A stretch of 64,000 bases of DNA from Oncomelania hupensis. Its lineage: Eukaryota > Mollusca > Gastropoda > Littorinimorpha > Pomatiopsidae. Where the stretch lies: assembly GCA_036898135.1 (NCBI GenBank), contig CM072519.1, positions 39,247,879-39,311,878 on the forward strand, given 5' to 3'. Each line of letters starts with the position of its first letter. The stretch's first letter is position 1. A program made the translations under genes and the position numbers. Shown in pieces: positions 1 to 11,868 of the stretch. The notes beneath the pieces were generated by a model. That model was given only the letters and a program-made list of their open reading frames with translations. It was not told the origin of the DNA and ran no database searches.

Positions 1-551
1 GCTAAATTCAAGAATCAAGAACGCTTTATTGTCTGAAGCACAAGAAATTAAGAATAAGAGATAGACTTAGCGGATTGGATACAACGTGCATTTATTTTAA
101 TTTTACCTTAAGACAAAACTAATGAACGTCCAAACGCCCTCTGAAATTATCCGTGTTTCACTGTACTGTTTCAAAGTGAAGTTATCTAGAAATAGTACAA
201 TCATCATGATTGGTATATGTAAAATATAATAGGTCAATGAGCGTTTTGTTTTGTTTTGTTTTAAACAAATGTTAAACATATATACAATCATACAAAGAAG
301 AAATGTTACACCGGATTGGTAACAATCAAGCTTATATGTGCCGGCCCTGTGTAAATAAATTAAATGAGCTTTTGGTTTTCTTATAATAATTGTCAAATTG
401 TGTAGGTGCGTGATCGCAACCAAAACAAACTAACGGTGTGGTTGTGGACAGAACTATTGACTAGTATAAGAAAGGAAAGTTTGCAACAGCTCCCCTATAT
501 GCTCAAGTGTTGGGGACTATAATCTATACATCGTAATCGTAATCGTTACAG
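1..551. other. AT-rich sequence with no recognised gene
   Basis: No exon-like frame with family similarity was found. It probably belongs to an intron of the PNP gene whose last exons lie at 1379-2572, since the missing upstream PNP exons were not found between 1 and 1378. This is inference from gene order only. Confidence 0.4.
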
Positions 552-721
552 CTGTAGGAGTGTTTAGGGTCTAAAAAAAATCCCAGCTACGTTTGTTTAC
601 GTTGCTGTTCAACTTAACCCCACCCCAGAAACTTTTAAAACTCACCGTTATTTCCGTATTTCACCTCGACCTCGACCTCGCGAGTGACCTGTTTTTAGAC
701 CCTGCTTTATAAAGGCTACAG
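552..721. mobile_element. Candidate small MITE-like element with terminal inverted repeats
   Basis: The left end begins CTGTAGGAGTGTTTAGGGTC and the right end, read on the minus strand, begins CTGTAGCCTTTATAAAGCAG and continues into GGGTCTAAAAA. The two ends therefore share CTGTAG and an 11-base GGGTCTAAAAA about 170 bp apart. There is no coding capacity. Target-site duplication is not clear. It could be a chance imperfect inverted repeat. Confidence 0.35.
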
Positions 722-1378
722 GTTCAGAATTTGTACTGCGAGATGTTTTTACCTGCAGAGAAAGGGAAATTTTAGTTATATTACTGGCCTGAAAACAACA
801 GTTGCTTTGTTTTAGTTGCCTACTAGTAGCCCTCCCGGATACTTTTCTGATGGGTCATTCGCTCAAGGTCGGCCATAGCTAAATTTTGTCACCGGCACCT
901 ATGGTCAAACCGTTTGTGGTGGTTTGTTTATCGTCATTCTCAACATAGCCCCTCCGCTCAAATAGACCCCTCAGATTCCAAAAACACAGAAAAGTAAATA
1001 ATTAATTATATGAATTTAAATTCCTACAATAATTATGTTTCGTTATTATTTAAAAAAACAAACAATAAAAATAATCGTTAGATTTTATCTTGTACAATGT
1101 TTTAAACAATACCCGTGTCCAAGGGAAGCAACCAGTGTTGTAAACAAGGTTTTAGCAAGCTTCAAAGAGCACCGATATCTCTTTCTCTCTCTCTCACACA
1201 CATACACGCCCATTCACCCATCCACTCACTGTGCGCATGCGTATCTTTCTTGCACTCACTCACATCCACCCCCAATCCCTTGTTGTGGTCCAATAAAAGC
1301 AAACTGCATTGTTTTCCTGTGTACTTTGTGTATGTGCATTGACTATGATCTTTTGTCTCTGATCTTTTCCTCCTTTAG
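722..1378. other. Presumed PNP intron sequence
   Basis: No recognised upstream exon. A short CT/CA-rich tract occurs at about 1180-1265. The last bases are a pyrimidine-rich run ending in TTTAG at 1374-1378, which serves as the splice acceptor of the first visible PNP exon. Confidence 0.5.
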
Positions 1379-1569
1379 GTTCGGCGATCGCTTCCCGCCC
1401 ATGTCCAACGCATATGATAAGGAGCTGCGGGAAATAGCCAAGAAAGTCGCACACGAAAAGGGGTTCGATTCCTTCACGAGGGAGGGAGTCTACAGTATGA
1501 TGGTGGGACCAAACTTTGAAACAATCGCTGAAGCGAAATTTCTACAGGTGGTAGGCGTGGACGCAACAG
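1379..1569 (+). CDS. PNP: Purine nucleoside phosphorylase, penultimate coding exon (gene is 5' partial)
   Basis: PNP splits purine (deoxy)nucleosides with phosphate into the free base and (deoxy)ribose-1-phosphate in cytosolic purine salvage. The exon reads FGDRFPPMSNAYDKELREI, then continues to GVYSMMVGPNFETIAEAKFL and VGVDATG. This matches the region of animal trimeric PNPs that contains the GP-FET base/substrate-binding segment and the ERFGDRF-PM-AYD motif upstream. The exon starts after a pyrimidine tract ending in AG at 1377-1378, carrying the last base of a split Arg codon. It ends before a GT donor at 1570-1571 with one base of a Gly codon, which joins in phase to the exon at 2370. Earlier exons (N-terminal phosphate-binding part) are not in the window. 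Family assignment is from recognised sequence; the exon borders are from splice consensus and frame continuity. Confidence 0.93.
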
Positions 1570-1849
1570 GTAGAGAGACTAAATTAAGCTTCTGAAAATC
1601 TTTTTGCAGCAAGCATTTAAGATGCAGAAATGTATTATGTAATTTTGTGTTCAATGATAATCATAATGTCATAATGCCCTAAATGTACTATATAGCATGT
1701 TCTCCGTTTTCTGTCAACACATGATTTCCTAAATACTTTATTGTATCTATTATATATTTTTCCCAGCATGAAAATACTGCAGAAAGAGAACTTTGATAAA
1801 CTCCATATAATGTGGAGATTATTTTGTTCGTTATGTGTTATTTCAATTT

Positions 1850-1903
1850 GGTCATCATCATCATTATAATCATAATCATCATCAACATCATCAACATCAT
1901 CAA

Positions 1904-1958
<55 letters not shown>

Positions 1959-2335
1959 TTCTTCACTTCTTCTTCTTCCTTTTCTTCTTCCTTCCTTCTT
2001 CTTTTTTTCTTCTTCTTCTTCGTCTTCTCATAATTCTCGTCCTCCTCACCGTCATCAGTAACCACGTTCTCATTATGATTATTGTTTTATCGTGTCATCT
2101 TAACCGTCGTTATGAACGTCATCCTTCATTAGTGTAAGGTTTTCAAACGCAGTACTTCCTTTTCACCGTCAATATTGTCAACATGCTCGTTTTCATCATC
2201 CTCATTATCCTTCACGACGTCTCCATCAGGACTATCATCATGATCATCCTCCTCCTCACCCTCATCGTGATTGTCGTCATAATCATCGTCGTCGCCATCA
2301 TCCTCATCGCCATCATCCTCACCATTGAAGACGAT
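1850..2335. repeat. (ATC)n and CTT/ATC-rich low-complexity tract inside the PNP intron
   Basis: The last PNP intron (1570-2369) holds a CAT/ATC trinucleotide run at about 1853-1957, a CTT-rich run to about 2030, and a degenerate ATC/GTC/CTC stretch at about 2180-2330. Translations of these tracts give poly-His, poly-Ile or poly-Met frames and are not genes. Confidence 0.9.
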
Positions 2336-2369
2336 GTCCTGAAAAGTCTTTCGATGCGTTTCTTTACAG

Positions 2370-2572
2370 GCATGAGCACAGTACCCGAGGTGCTAGTAGG
2401 GAGGCACGCAGGGATGAAAATTTTCGGCCTGAGCCTCATTACCAACATGGTAGTCGCCGACTACGAGACACAGGGCGTAGCCAATCACGAGGAAGTGCTG
2501 GAGACTGGTAAACGACGCAGCAAGGACCTTCAGTCGCTCGTCACCACCCTCGTTGAAAGAATAGATGTGTAA
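2370..2572 (+). CDS. PNP: Purine nucleoside phosphorylase, terminal coding exon
   Basis: The exon follows an acceptor TTTACAG (2363-2369). The split Gly codon from 1569 is completed here, giving GMSTVPEVLVGRHAGMKIFG, then LSLITNMVVADYE and ANHEEVLETGK, with the stop codon TAA at 2570-2572. The M-STVPE segment and SLITN motif are characteristic of animal PNP: the Asn of SLITN contacts the purine base in the known family. The C-terminal tail ends in ...LVERIDV, about the usual length. No frameshift or missing residue is seen. The same joined frame spans 1379-1569 plus 2370-2572 (394 nt), about 45% of a normal ~290-residue PNP. Confidence 0.94.
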
Positions 2573-4910
2573 TGCTGTTGCTGGAATGCTTTATTTGCTG
2601 GTGATTTGCCACGCTCAGTAGGTAGAGTCTGCTGTGCTTCATGGAGCGAAATAATGTTGATAAAGATACGTTTCGTCTCTTTCTGAATGCGAAAAAACAA
2701 CCAATGATGAGAAAAGGCCACCGTTATTTTGAAACATTAGTTAGTAATATGAGATTAAGAGGTGGACATTGTATTATTGTTGTTTCTTTGCTCGTGCATA
2801 CTTTTTGCCGGCTGCTGCATTTGATGTAGGTCCAAATTGTTTTGTCATGAGAACTGGGATAATAATAAGGTGAAAGAGTGTACCAGTAATAGAAATAAAA
2901 TGGGGCAGTAGACAACACATTTTTCTGGGTCAGCTGATGAGTTACAGTCCGATAAAGTTATGGTCAACTTTTAAGATTTATTCCGATCAAACAACCTATC
3001 TCTTTTCTATCGATTGATGGTATTTTTACCCCACCCACCCCCCAAAAAAAATTTTTTTTTCGCTGGCAAAACATGATTGCTGCTGTAATATTTTTCAAAG
3101 AAATTATCTCTGCTGGTGAAAAAAAGATTAGACTTAGACTGGTCTGCCAGTTTTGTTAGGTTACCCCAAACTGCTAATGTTTTCTTTCTTTCCTTCTTTC
3201 TTTTTCCCTAAAGTACTAATCCTCAATTATCTTTCTCATTCGATTATTTGTTGTACATTACCTAGAAGAGATTCGATGAGATGGCTTATGCTGAAGAAAA
3301 GTTCTTAGTGGGTTATAATTTAAAAAAAAAGGACATTTCTACACTTAAAAAAACAACCTGTATTGGCGATGTTGAAATTGTAATGTATAGTATCGAACTA
3401 GAAGCTCAGCGTCAAGAGAAGTGACTGCCCATTGACTTTAAGAAAGCTGTCATCATCGTGGTCAGTAGTAGTTATAGTTGTAGATTTAATTGTAGTAGTG
3501 GTAGCAGCGGCTGCAGCTTAGTAATTGTTGTTTTATTCAGTATCTTTTTGTGTTTGAATTACGTTGACGTATATATAGTGCCAATACACGTTTATTGTGC
3601 TCGCCTCTGAGAAACATGTTTGTTATTATTGGCAGCTGAACTTCGAACATAAAGCCTATACAGATTTACCGTCTTAAATATGCACCAACTGCAATTAATT
3701 CTGCATGTCAATTTTATTGACCTTTATTTTTTTGTCTCTTCTAAAATCTCAATGTGTGCCATACCTAAAATGAAATAAATGTTGGCTTTTTTGGTCAACG
3801 GGGTGGGAAAGAAGATTTATTTCATTTGTATTGGCTGAAGGGGACTTTATATTATGTTCTTTCTACTTTATATTATAGTTTATCGGCATCGTCCTGCAAT
3901 TTAGACTCCGTTAATGACTGTTATTAAATTAAATTGTATTTGGCTGTTTAAACTCGTTATTGAATTCGCCTTTATGAATAATTATGTGCAACAATATATA
4001 ATTTTCTGTATAACCAGTATCGTTATGTAATCTTTTGTGTGAGATGCACCGTATAGTTTTTTTTCTGTGAATGTTCTTAGTTCGTCTTTGTTTTTTTTAA
4101 AGTTTAGATAGTATATATCTTAGATAGTATATATCGTATTTTAAGACGGAGATTATACTTCTTCACTAGGATATGGTATGCATGTATTCATGCTGAGTAG
4201 CTGACGTTAATTTTCCAGTATTATTGGTTCCATTGTTTAATATAACTATTTATTAGTTTTTTGATTTATTAACTGGTTTGCCTGTATTCACGATTATGTC
4301 CCTTGGTCGTGTGATTGGGGAAGGCCGTTGTTTCCCTTAGTACACCGCGGTTGGGCTAGGTGAAAAGTGCGAAAATGTAGCAATGTTTTAAATATGCTTA
4401 GCTTATAATTTGCTTTTTAGTGTTTTATTATATGGATTGTTGTAATTCATATCAAATATCATTATGTTGTTAAATATATAAACATTTATCCTAAATTTGT
4501 TCTAAAATGCAGTCGGTATCCTAGCTGTTGATCAAAGTAATTTGCTGACAGATCTTAAGAATTTGCTTTAGCTGTATGCGTGTGTCACCTACACTTAAAA
4601 AAATAAAGTACGCGTATGTTACATTAGTATTCTGAGGCTTTTGTTTAAACACTTCTGTGATGATTTTGATTATTAATTTTGTTAGACAAATAAGTGGTTC
4701 TTCTCATTATTATTCAGAGTGTACACATTAACATGAGGAGCGCCCCATGGAGATTCATATTGAGATTAAACGTCCTGACCATTTTGTCTCTCGCATCGTA
4801 ACTTATTTTTAACAAACGGATTTGTTTGTGAAATATTTTTAATTTGAGGAACAAAATAATTGTTTTTAATAGAGTAAGACTGCAGTCTGTGATTATATTG
4901 TGTGCACAAA
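2573..4910. other. PNP 3' untranslated region and intergenic sequence
   Basis: No further coding exon is recognised. AATAAA hexamers that could serve as polyadenylation signals occur at 2894-2899, 3774-3779 and 4602-4607; the sequence alone does not choose between them. The stretch is AT-rich and otherwise unremarkable. Confidence 0.5.
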
Positions 4911-5190
4911 GCGCCTATGACGACATCTGGCGCCTGTGATTTGCGCATAATTTATGCCACTGTCCATAATTATAGTTTGTGCTGTTCAACGTTTGTAGTG
5001 ATAATGGTTGGTCAACAAAATTTATATGTTGCAATGGCAATAGTGTTATTTGTTGTGCGGAATGCGCCTGTGATGACATCTTACGGCTGTGATTTGAACC
5101 ACTTTGTTTAATAATGATGTGTTACTTAATGTATGCAGTAATAATTGTTGGTCAATAAATAAGTGTTCAAATACTAATGGTGTTATTTGT
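4911..5190 (+). repeat. Diverged tandem duplication, period about 153 bp
   Basis: The segment starting GCGCCTATGACGACATCTGG (4911) is repeated in diverged form from 5064 (GCGCCTGTGATGACATCTTA). Later landmarks recur in the same order: GGTTGGTCAAC then TTGTTGGTCAAT, and AGTGTTATTTGTT then GGTGTTATTTGTT. No coding content. Confidence 0.7.
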
Positions 5191-5238
5191 TACTTGCCTT
5201 CGTTCGCGGTTCATTTAGTAAGGTTTGACATACCAAGT

Positions 5239-5802
5239 CCCCCCATGGGGGTGCCAGAGGTTTCTGTATAAATAGTATCCCCACTTTGTGAATGTTTTGT
5301 GCATTAAATTACCACCGTTTCTGTCATTCTCATTTGTTTTTTCTCTTTCCTAATCTGTTATATCAATCTATCTTCTTCGCTAGCCCAGTCGCCTACGATT
5401 TTTATTGAAAACTCTCCCAAAACTACTCAATTGTGTATGGGGTCTGTTGAGTCAACTTGCTGATATTAAACGCTTTCTGCCAAATAGTCACTAGGGCTTT
5501 TTATGGTATAATTTGTTTACAGTGTATGTATTTTATTGTATGTGTTTTGTTAATATGTTATCATGATGTTTGTATTCTATTTTGTTTTTGTAAACGGGGG
5601 TTTGATAAATTAGAGGACAGCCACAGCGTCCCCTGCATGGGTTGCCTTTATTGTAAAGTGACCGACTAATGGAGTGCCTTCAGTGTTACCATTCCGGGTT
5701 GTTTCAGCCGATCTTTTATATGGATCAGGGGTGAGCCCACTTTCAACCAAGTTGTGGTCCTGATCAGAATCCGCTGGACGCTATAAACAATAACTAAGTA
5801 AC
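5239..5802 (+). mobile_element. Family A dispersed repeat, copy 1 (5' truncated)
   Basis: This is one of about ten copies in the window of an unclassified ~700-bp repeat. Shared landmarks, in order, are GGGGGTGCC, TATAAATAGTATCCCC, CTTCTTCGCTAG, a GGTCTGTTG block, TTTTGTAAACGGGGGTT, CTTTATTGTAAAGTGAC and the 3' end TCCGCTGGA. This copy ends in the CTATAAACAATAACTAA variant of the tail rather than the CCTAAAGCAACAAT variant. No intact coding frame is conserved between copies. Confidence 0.85.
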
Positions 5803-6312
5803 ATACTAAGTAGTGCAGCATGGCAACTTATAGCTATGCCATATAATGCTTAATTGATATTAATTATGTGGTGTTCAGGTGCTTGTGGGATGAAATGTTT
5901 TGATGAATTGATATAATAAAAAAAAAATAAAAAAAATTCATTGCATAGATTTAATCGAAAGAGCCGCAGAAGTTGTCCTTAAAGGGCCACAGTATCGAGG
6001 ACGTTATTTTGTGACGATGACTTTGTTGTCGCATTAAAAGATAATATAATGGGTAATCGTTGCTTAATCTAAGCTTTCAATTTTAGGCGTCTATTTCTTG
6101 TAAAGTAAGCAAACAACTGTGCTTACTTTATGCTGAGTTGTGAATTGGATTGTGGAACAGTTAGAGATTCTGTTTGTGTATACGTGAGAAAGAGGGGGGG
6201 GGGATCGGGTGGAGGGAGAGAGTGTAGAGAAGAGTGTGCGTGTGTTATGTAATTTTAGCCCATCTTACCTTATGTATTTTTAGTTCACTATATTATGTGT
6301 TACCTTCCCCAC
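5803..6312. other. Unassigned sequence between family A copies
   Basis: AT-rich sequence with a short poly-A/AT run near 5920 and a G-run at about 6195-6204. No gene or recognised repeat. Confidence 0.4.
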
Positions 6313-7012
6313 CTTCCCCAAACTTGCCACTGTAGATTGTTCAAACCTATAAAGGGAACAGTGAAAGCCACAGTTGAAAACCTGTCTTTCCTTTATAGGC
6401 AAGACATTCACTGCGGCAACAGTACCCCCGTTGGAGTGCCGGGGGTTTTCAGTATAAATAGTATCCCCACTTTATGGAAATTTGTGCTTTAAATTCCCAC
6501 TGTCGCTGTCTTCCTCATTTACTCTTTCCTATTCCTGCTCTGTCCTTCACTCTGCTATACTATCTTCTTCTTCGCTAGATCAATGACCTACCTTTTTTCT
6601 TGAAAACTCTTCCTGGACAAGACTCCTTGTTTATGTATGAGGTCTGTTGGATCAGCTTGGGAGTGTTGGACGCTTTCTGCCGGGTGGTCACTAGGGCTTC
6701 CTATGATTGTACTATTTAGCACTATAGGCATTTTATATGTATGTGTTTTGTTGATATTTATAATGATGTTTGTATTCTATTTTGTTTTTGTAAACGGGGG
6801 TTCGATTAGTTGGTGTAAAGCCTCAGCCGTCCCCTGCGTGGGATGTCTTTATTGTAAAGTGACTGGCTAGTGGAGGGCATTCAGTTTTCCCACTAGAGTT
6901 GTTTCAGCAGATCTTTTATGCGGATTGGGGGTTGTCCGGTCCTGATTTGGCTCGGAAGAGTCCGCTGGACCTAAAGCAACAATTATGTAGGCCTAATGTA
7001 ATGTAATGTAAA
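6313..7012 (+). mobile_element. Family A dispersed repeat, copy 2 (near full length)
   Basis: The copy runs from the 5' block CTTGCCACTGTAGATTGTTC through TATAAATAGTATCCCC (about 6453) and GTAAACGGGGGTTCG (about 6791) to the 3' end GTCCGCTGGACCTAAAGCAA. It then shows a TAATG-repeated tail (TGTAATGTAATGTAA). It is followed without a gap by a second, 5'-truncated copy. Confidence 0.88.
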
Positions 7013-7212
7013 CGGGGGTTCGATAATTTAGAGTACAGCCTCAGCGTCCCCTGCGTGGGATGTCTTTATTGTAAAGTGACTGGCTGGTGGAGAGCGTTCA
7101 GTTTTACCAATAGGGTTGTTTCAGCAGATCTTATATGCGGATCGGGGGTTGTCCGGTCCTGATTTGGCTCGGAAGAGTCTGCTGGACCTAATCATGTAAT
7201 GTAATGTAACCA
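7013..7212 (+). mobile_element. Family A dispersed repeat, copy 3 (3' fragment)
   Basis: It starts at TAAACGGGGGTTCG directly after the TAATG tail of copy 2 and runs to the same 3' end, again with a TAATG tail. The result is a head-to-tail pair with the second unit heavily 5' truncated. The RTE-like fragment begins only a few bases later. Confidence 0.85.
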
Positions 7213-7218
7213 ACATCT

Positions 7219-8328
7219 ATATCATGTGTTCGTAGACTTCAAGAAAGCGTTTGATCGAGTCTGGCATGCAGCTCTGTGGGTAACCATGAGAGCGCACAAC
7301 ATCAGCCCTAAAATTATTAAAGTCATCAAAAACCTGTATGATAAGGCCACCAGGGCAGTCCTCCATAATAGTGCCAACGTGAACTGGTTCAGAACAACAA
7401 TCGGTGTGCGTCAAGGACGCCTACTCTCTCCAACATTCTTCAACATTTTCTTAAAACGCAATATGTCAGATGCCATTGCAGATCACGAAGGCACAGTCAG
7501 CGTAAAGGGTAGAACAATCTCCAACCTTCGTTTTGCGGATGACATTAATGGATTAGCTGGAGAGGAACAAGAACTTAAACAACTGGTACAGAGGCTTGAC
7601 ACCACCTCCAGAGCCTATGGAATGGAAATAAGTGCAGAGAAGACCAAAATGATGACCAACACACCAATGGTATCAACACGGACATCATAGTTTAAGGCCA
7701 ATCCCTCAAAACAGTTCATATCTTCAAATACTTAGGAGCCATTTTATCAGACAATGGGTCCCGACAGGAAGTCCTCTCCAGGATCGCACAAACAACTGCT
7801 GCTCTGGCAAGGTTGAAGCCCATTTGGAAAGACAAGACCCTCAGTCTACATTCCAAGGTAAGGCTGCTGCGCGCCAATGTCATCTCCATCTTCCTGTACG
7901 CTTGCGAAACATGGACCCTCACAGCAGATCTGCAACAAAGAATACAAAGCATAGAGATGAGGTGCTACAGAAGACTTCTGGGCATTTCCTATACCCAGCA
8001 CATCATCAACGACGAAGTCCGACACACCATCACTCAAGCCATTGGACAACACGATGAGCTGCTCTCAATGGTGAAGAAACGGAAACTCCGATGGTATAGC
8101 TACGTCACCAGATCATCAGGCCTTGCAAAGACCATCCTGCAAAGCACAGTGCAAGGAGGTAAAAGAAGAGGGAGACCAAAAAAAAGTGGGAGGACAACAT
8201 TCGAGAATGGACTGGATTGACATTGAGCAAAGCCATCAGGGTTGCTGAGGACAGAGAAAGATGGAGTATGCTGGTTAAACGATCATATGTTGTGCCCCAA
8301 CGACCTCAGAGTTACGGGATAGGATAGG
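7219..8328 (+). mobile_element. RTE-like non-LTR retrotransposon, 3' fragment, copy 1 (reverse transcriptase pseudogene)
   Basis: The fragment encodes the second half of a non-LTR reverse transcriptase. Palm motif A is FVDFKKAFDRVW at 7226, motif B is GVRQGRLLSPTFFNIF, and motif C is RFADD at about 7530. The C-terminal part contains ACETWTLTADLQQRIQ and a basic GGKRRGRPKK stretch. The frame is broken: it ends at a stop near 7688 and resumes in another frame by 7813. The 3' end is GGATA repeats (8317-8330). The N-terminal endonuclease and fingers are missing. Clade assignment (RTE/BovB-type) rests on recognised C-terminal sequence style and the short-repeat tail, and is not certain. Confidence 0.88.
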
Positions 8329-9455
8329 ATATCATGTGTTCGTAGACTTCAAGAAAGCGTTTCACCGAGTCTGGCATGCAGCTCTGTGGGCAACCATGAG
8401 AGTGTAAACATCAGCCCTAACATTATTGAAATCATCAAAAGCCTGTATTTCAAGGCTATCAGTGCAGTCCTCCATAACAGCGCCACCGGAAACTGGTTTA
8501 GAAGAACAATCGGTGTGAGTCAAGGACGCCTACTCTCTCCAACTTTCTTCAACATCTTCCAAGAGCGCCTTATCTCAGATGCCTTTGCAGATCATGAAGG
8601 CACAGTCAGCATAAGGGGTAGAGAAATCTCCAACCTTCGTTTTGCGGATGACATTAATGCATTGGCTGGAGAGGGACAAGAACTTGAACAGCTGGTACAG
8701 AGGCTTGACACCACCTCCAGAGCCTATGGAATGGAAATACGTGCAGAGAAGTCCAAATTGATGACCAACAACACCACTGGCATCAACACGGACATCAAAG
8801 TCCAAAGCCAATCCCTCAACATAGTGCATACCTTCAAATATTTAGGAGCCATTGTATCAGACAGTGGGTCCCGACAAGAAGCCCTCTCCAGGATCGCACA
8901 AACAACTGCTGCTCTGGCAAGGTTGAAGCCCATTTGTAAAGACAAGACCCTCAGTCTACATTCCAAGGTAAGGCTGCTGCGCGCCCTTGTCATCTCCATC
9001 TTCCTATACTCTTGCGAAACATGGACCCTCACAGCAGATCTACAACAAAGAATACAAAGCATGGAGATGAGGTGCTACAGCAGACTTCTGGGCATTTCCT
9101 ATACCCAGAACATCACCAACGACGAAGTCCGACAGACCATCACTCAAGCCAATTGGACAACACGATGAGCTGCTCACAGTGGTGAAGAAACGGAAACTCT
9201 GATGGTATGGCCACATCACCATATCATCAGGCCTTGCAAAGACCATCCTGCAAGGCACGGTGCAAGGAGGCAGAAGAAGAATGAGACAGAAAAAGAGGTG
9301 GAAGGACAATATTTGAGAATGGACTGGCTTGACACTGAGCGAAGCCATGAGGTTGCTGAGCCGTGAGGACAGAGAAAGATGGAGTACGCTGGTTAAACGA
9401 TCATCTAAGGTGCCTCAACGACCTCCTCGTTATGGGATAGGATAGGATAGGATAT
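8329..9455 (+). mobile_element. RTE-like non-LTR retrotransposon, 3' fragment, copy 2 in head-to-tail array
   Basis: It begins at the same internal point as copy 1 (ATATCATGTGTTCGTAGACT), immediately after the GGATA tail of copy 1, so the pair has a period of about 1110 bp. Motif A reads DFKKAFHRVW, motif B is GVSQGRLLSPTFFNIF (Arg to Ser), and motif C is RFADD. A small deletion near 8405 shifts the frame after the motif A block. A long frame then runs 8386-9168, after which another shift breaks the C-terminus. The 3' end is a GGATA tail at 9434-9455. It is a pseudogene. Confidence 0.88.
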
Positions 9456-11530
9456 GTGATAATTCCCCCCCCCCCACTCCCCGGTTCCACCCCCACCCCC
9501 TGCCTCACCCCTCCAGCACTGTGATTATCTTTTTATGTGGTATTGACGCGCTTTTAAATAATTGATACACCCTTTGGCTGGGTGTTATTTTTTAGAATCG
9601 AACTTGATGGTATGGCACCGGAGGTGTACGTTTGTTTGCTTGTTTGTTTGTTTTTTTGTTATCAATTTATATAAAAAACGTACTTTTGTAAGAGGTCATT
9701 TTTTGCCTTGATCTTATTTTTTCCGGTGGGGTAACACTCACTGTGAATTTGAAAAAAAATTCTGACTCTGAAATGAGTGATCTTGTGGCGTTTTAAGAGA
9801 AATGATTGAACGATTTAACTGCGGTCGATTGACACAGTGTTCCAGAAGGTAGTTTCTGACTGGAATATTTCACTCTTAATGATTTCTTGCGTCGGACAGC
9901 AAATATTGCATTATAGACTATTGTTTCCTTGTAAGGTTTGTGAAGTGTGTATGTATGTGTGTGTTTGGTTGCGTGTGTGTGTGTGTGTGGGTGGTTGTGT
10001 GTGTGAAAGAGAGAGAGAGCGAGAGAGAGAGGCGTAAGGTTGGTGGCAGATTAAGTCTGTTTCATAAAGAAGACTGGAGCAAAGGGATTGTACAGGTACG
10101 ATGATGATCGCTTTAGGCGAGAAACGATGAGTTGTCAATGTCAGTATATTATTTTTCTCTCCAGCGTCTTTGCATCCTGTGACCAAATAGTTAACCACTC
10201 AGTGATGCAAATAATTGGGTAGGCCTACCAAGCTATGTAGATCCTAATGTAGTATGCACGTGGAAGCAGAGCAAGCTCTTCTAGTAAGTTAGTTTACTGG
10301 TGTGCCTCAAACACACGAATCCATTTCTACTACGAAGAACTATTCCTGCTCCCGCATTCTGTCACCAAGAATGGACAAAGTGTGCATACATGCAATAGCT
10401 TTTTGCGTGGAACACGAACGCTACAACAGTGATGATGTAATGTGTTTGCAGTCCCAGGAGCACTTAATACAGTATTAGCAAACGGTCGTCTCGGACTAAA
10501 ACCCTGGTTTATCTTGATCAAGCACCCCCGACGCATAAAACAAGCTGTTCCGGTCCGCTACATGATCATTGTTCTAGAGATAACCGTTGATTTGTGTGAA
10601 ACTGCTCTTAGTCACGTTCGCCGTAGAAAATAATATATATAGCTTTATTAATTTAAATGAATCTCAAACCCCTGATTGTATGGATAATTTATACGCTCGT
10701 AATGCATCGTGAGTCAGTCAATTCACATAAATTGTTATTTCGTAATTTGCACCAGAAACCGTGTTTGGGCAAATTATAAGAGGGCAAAAGGCTACATAAC
10801 GTAAGTGTATTGTTGTATTTGCTGGTTTAGTTATCACTAGTACTATTTTACACCTTTGCAAGCAAATGAGAAAGTATACGTTTGCGGGCGTGTATTCATG
10901 GACATATGGAGTGCTAAACTTGCCTTTTTATGCACAAAATGGGGCATTTAGCTCGCGTCCCACTGTTTTTCAGCGCCCCACTTTTTTTTTTAAAGTACAT
11001 GGGAGTTCTTTTTTAGTAGGCTACTTGGGAGTGCTCTTGTAGTGCACAGGACTGTTTTAAGTACATGGGAGTGCTCCATCTGGGGCGGGCTGTTTCCTAA
11101 ACAAATTTGAAGTAAAAGGTTAGGGTTAGGAGACGAAATAGGTCCTTTTTCATGAAAAGAGCCATATTTTGATCTAATTCTTATATTTTTATGTATTTTA
11201 GCTCTTTCCGTTAAAAAACAAAAAACAAAAAAAAAACGCTTTCTGATGACTACATTTGGTCCAAAACCCCAATTTGCCATGAATACAGACTTTGCATGTG
11301 TTTTTGTGTGTGGTGTGTGTTTTATGGGATTGTACTATCATGTATGGCTCTTGTTTTGGGGGTATTACGGGTAGATTTCATTTTGTTGTGATTTGGGTTG
11401 GTGGATAGCATTACACAACGCATACGCTTGCTACAAGAAAACGTAGGGACGGCAGGAGGAGCCACGCAAACTACAGCAAACAATCGGGTGGAGGAAAGAA
11501 GTTAAAGATTGTCCTGGTAGAGATAATAGT
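9456..11530. other. Intergenic sequence with simple repeats, no gene recognised
   Basis: It contains a poly-C run (9466-9476), a compound GT then GA microsatellite (about 9951-10031), and near 11119 a short GGTTAGGGTTAGG motif. Two copies of TACATGGGAGT lie at about 10996 and 11063. Frames here lack family similarity. Confidence 0.4.

Positions 11531-11868
<338 letters not shown>

Noticed and set aside
1..1378. Upstream PNP exons
   Set aside because: No sequence encoding the expected preceding conserved region of PNP was found in any frame, so those exons must lie outside the window.
1035..1595. A 186-codon frame starting at 1035 as one protein
   Set aside because: Only the part after 1379 matches PNP; the upstream portion is intron with CT/CA repeats running on by chance in frame through the acceptor site.
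6637..6870. Conserved small protein encoded in family A (frames with CVGCLYCKV)
   Set aside because: The frame recurs because the DNA repeat recurs; start and stop positions shift and frames are broken between copies.
11119..11131. Interstitial telomere repeat
   Set aside because: Only GGTTAGGGTTAGG, about two units, which is expected by chance in a window of this size.
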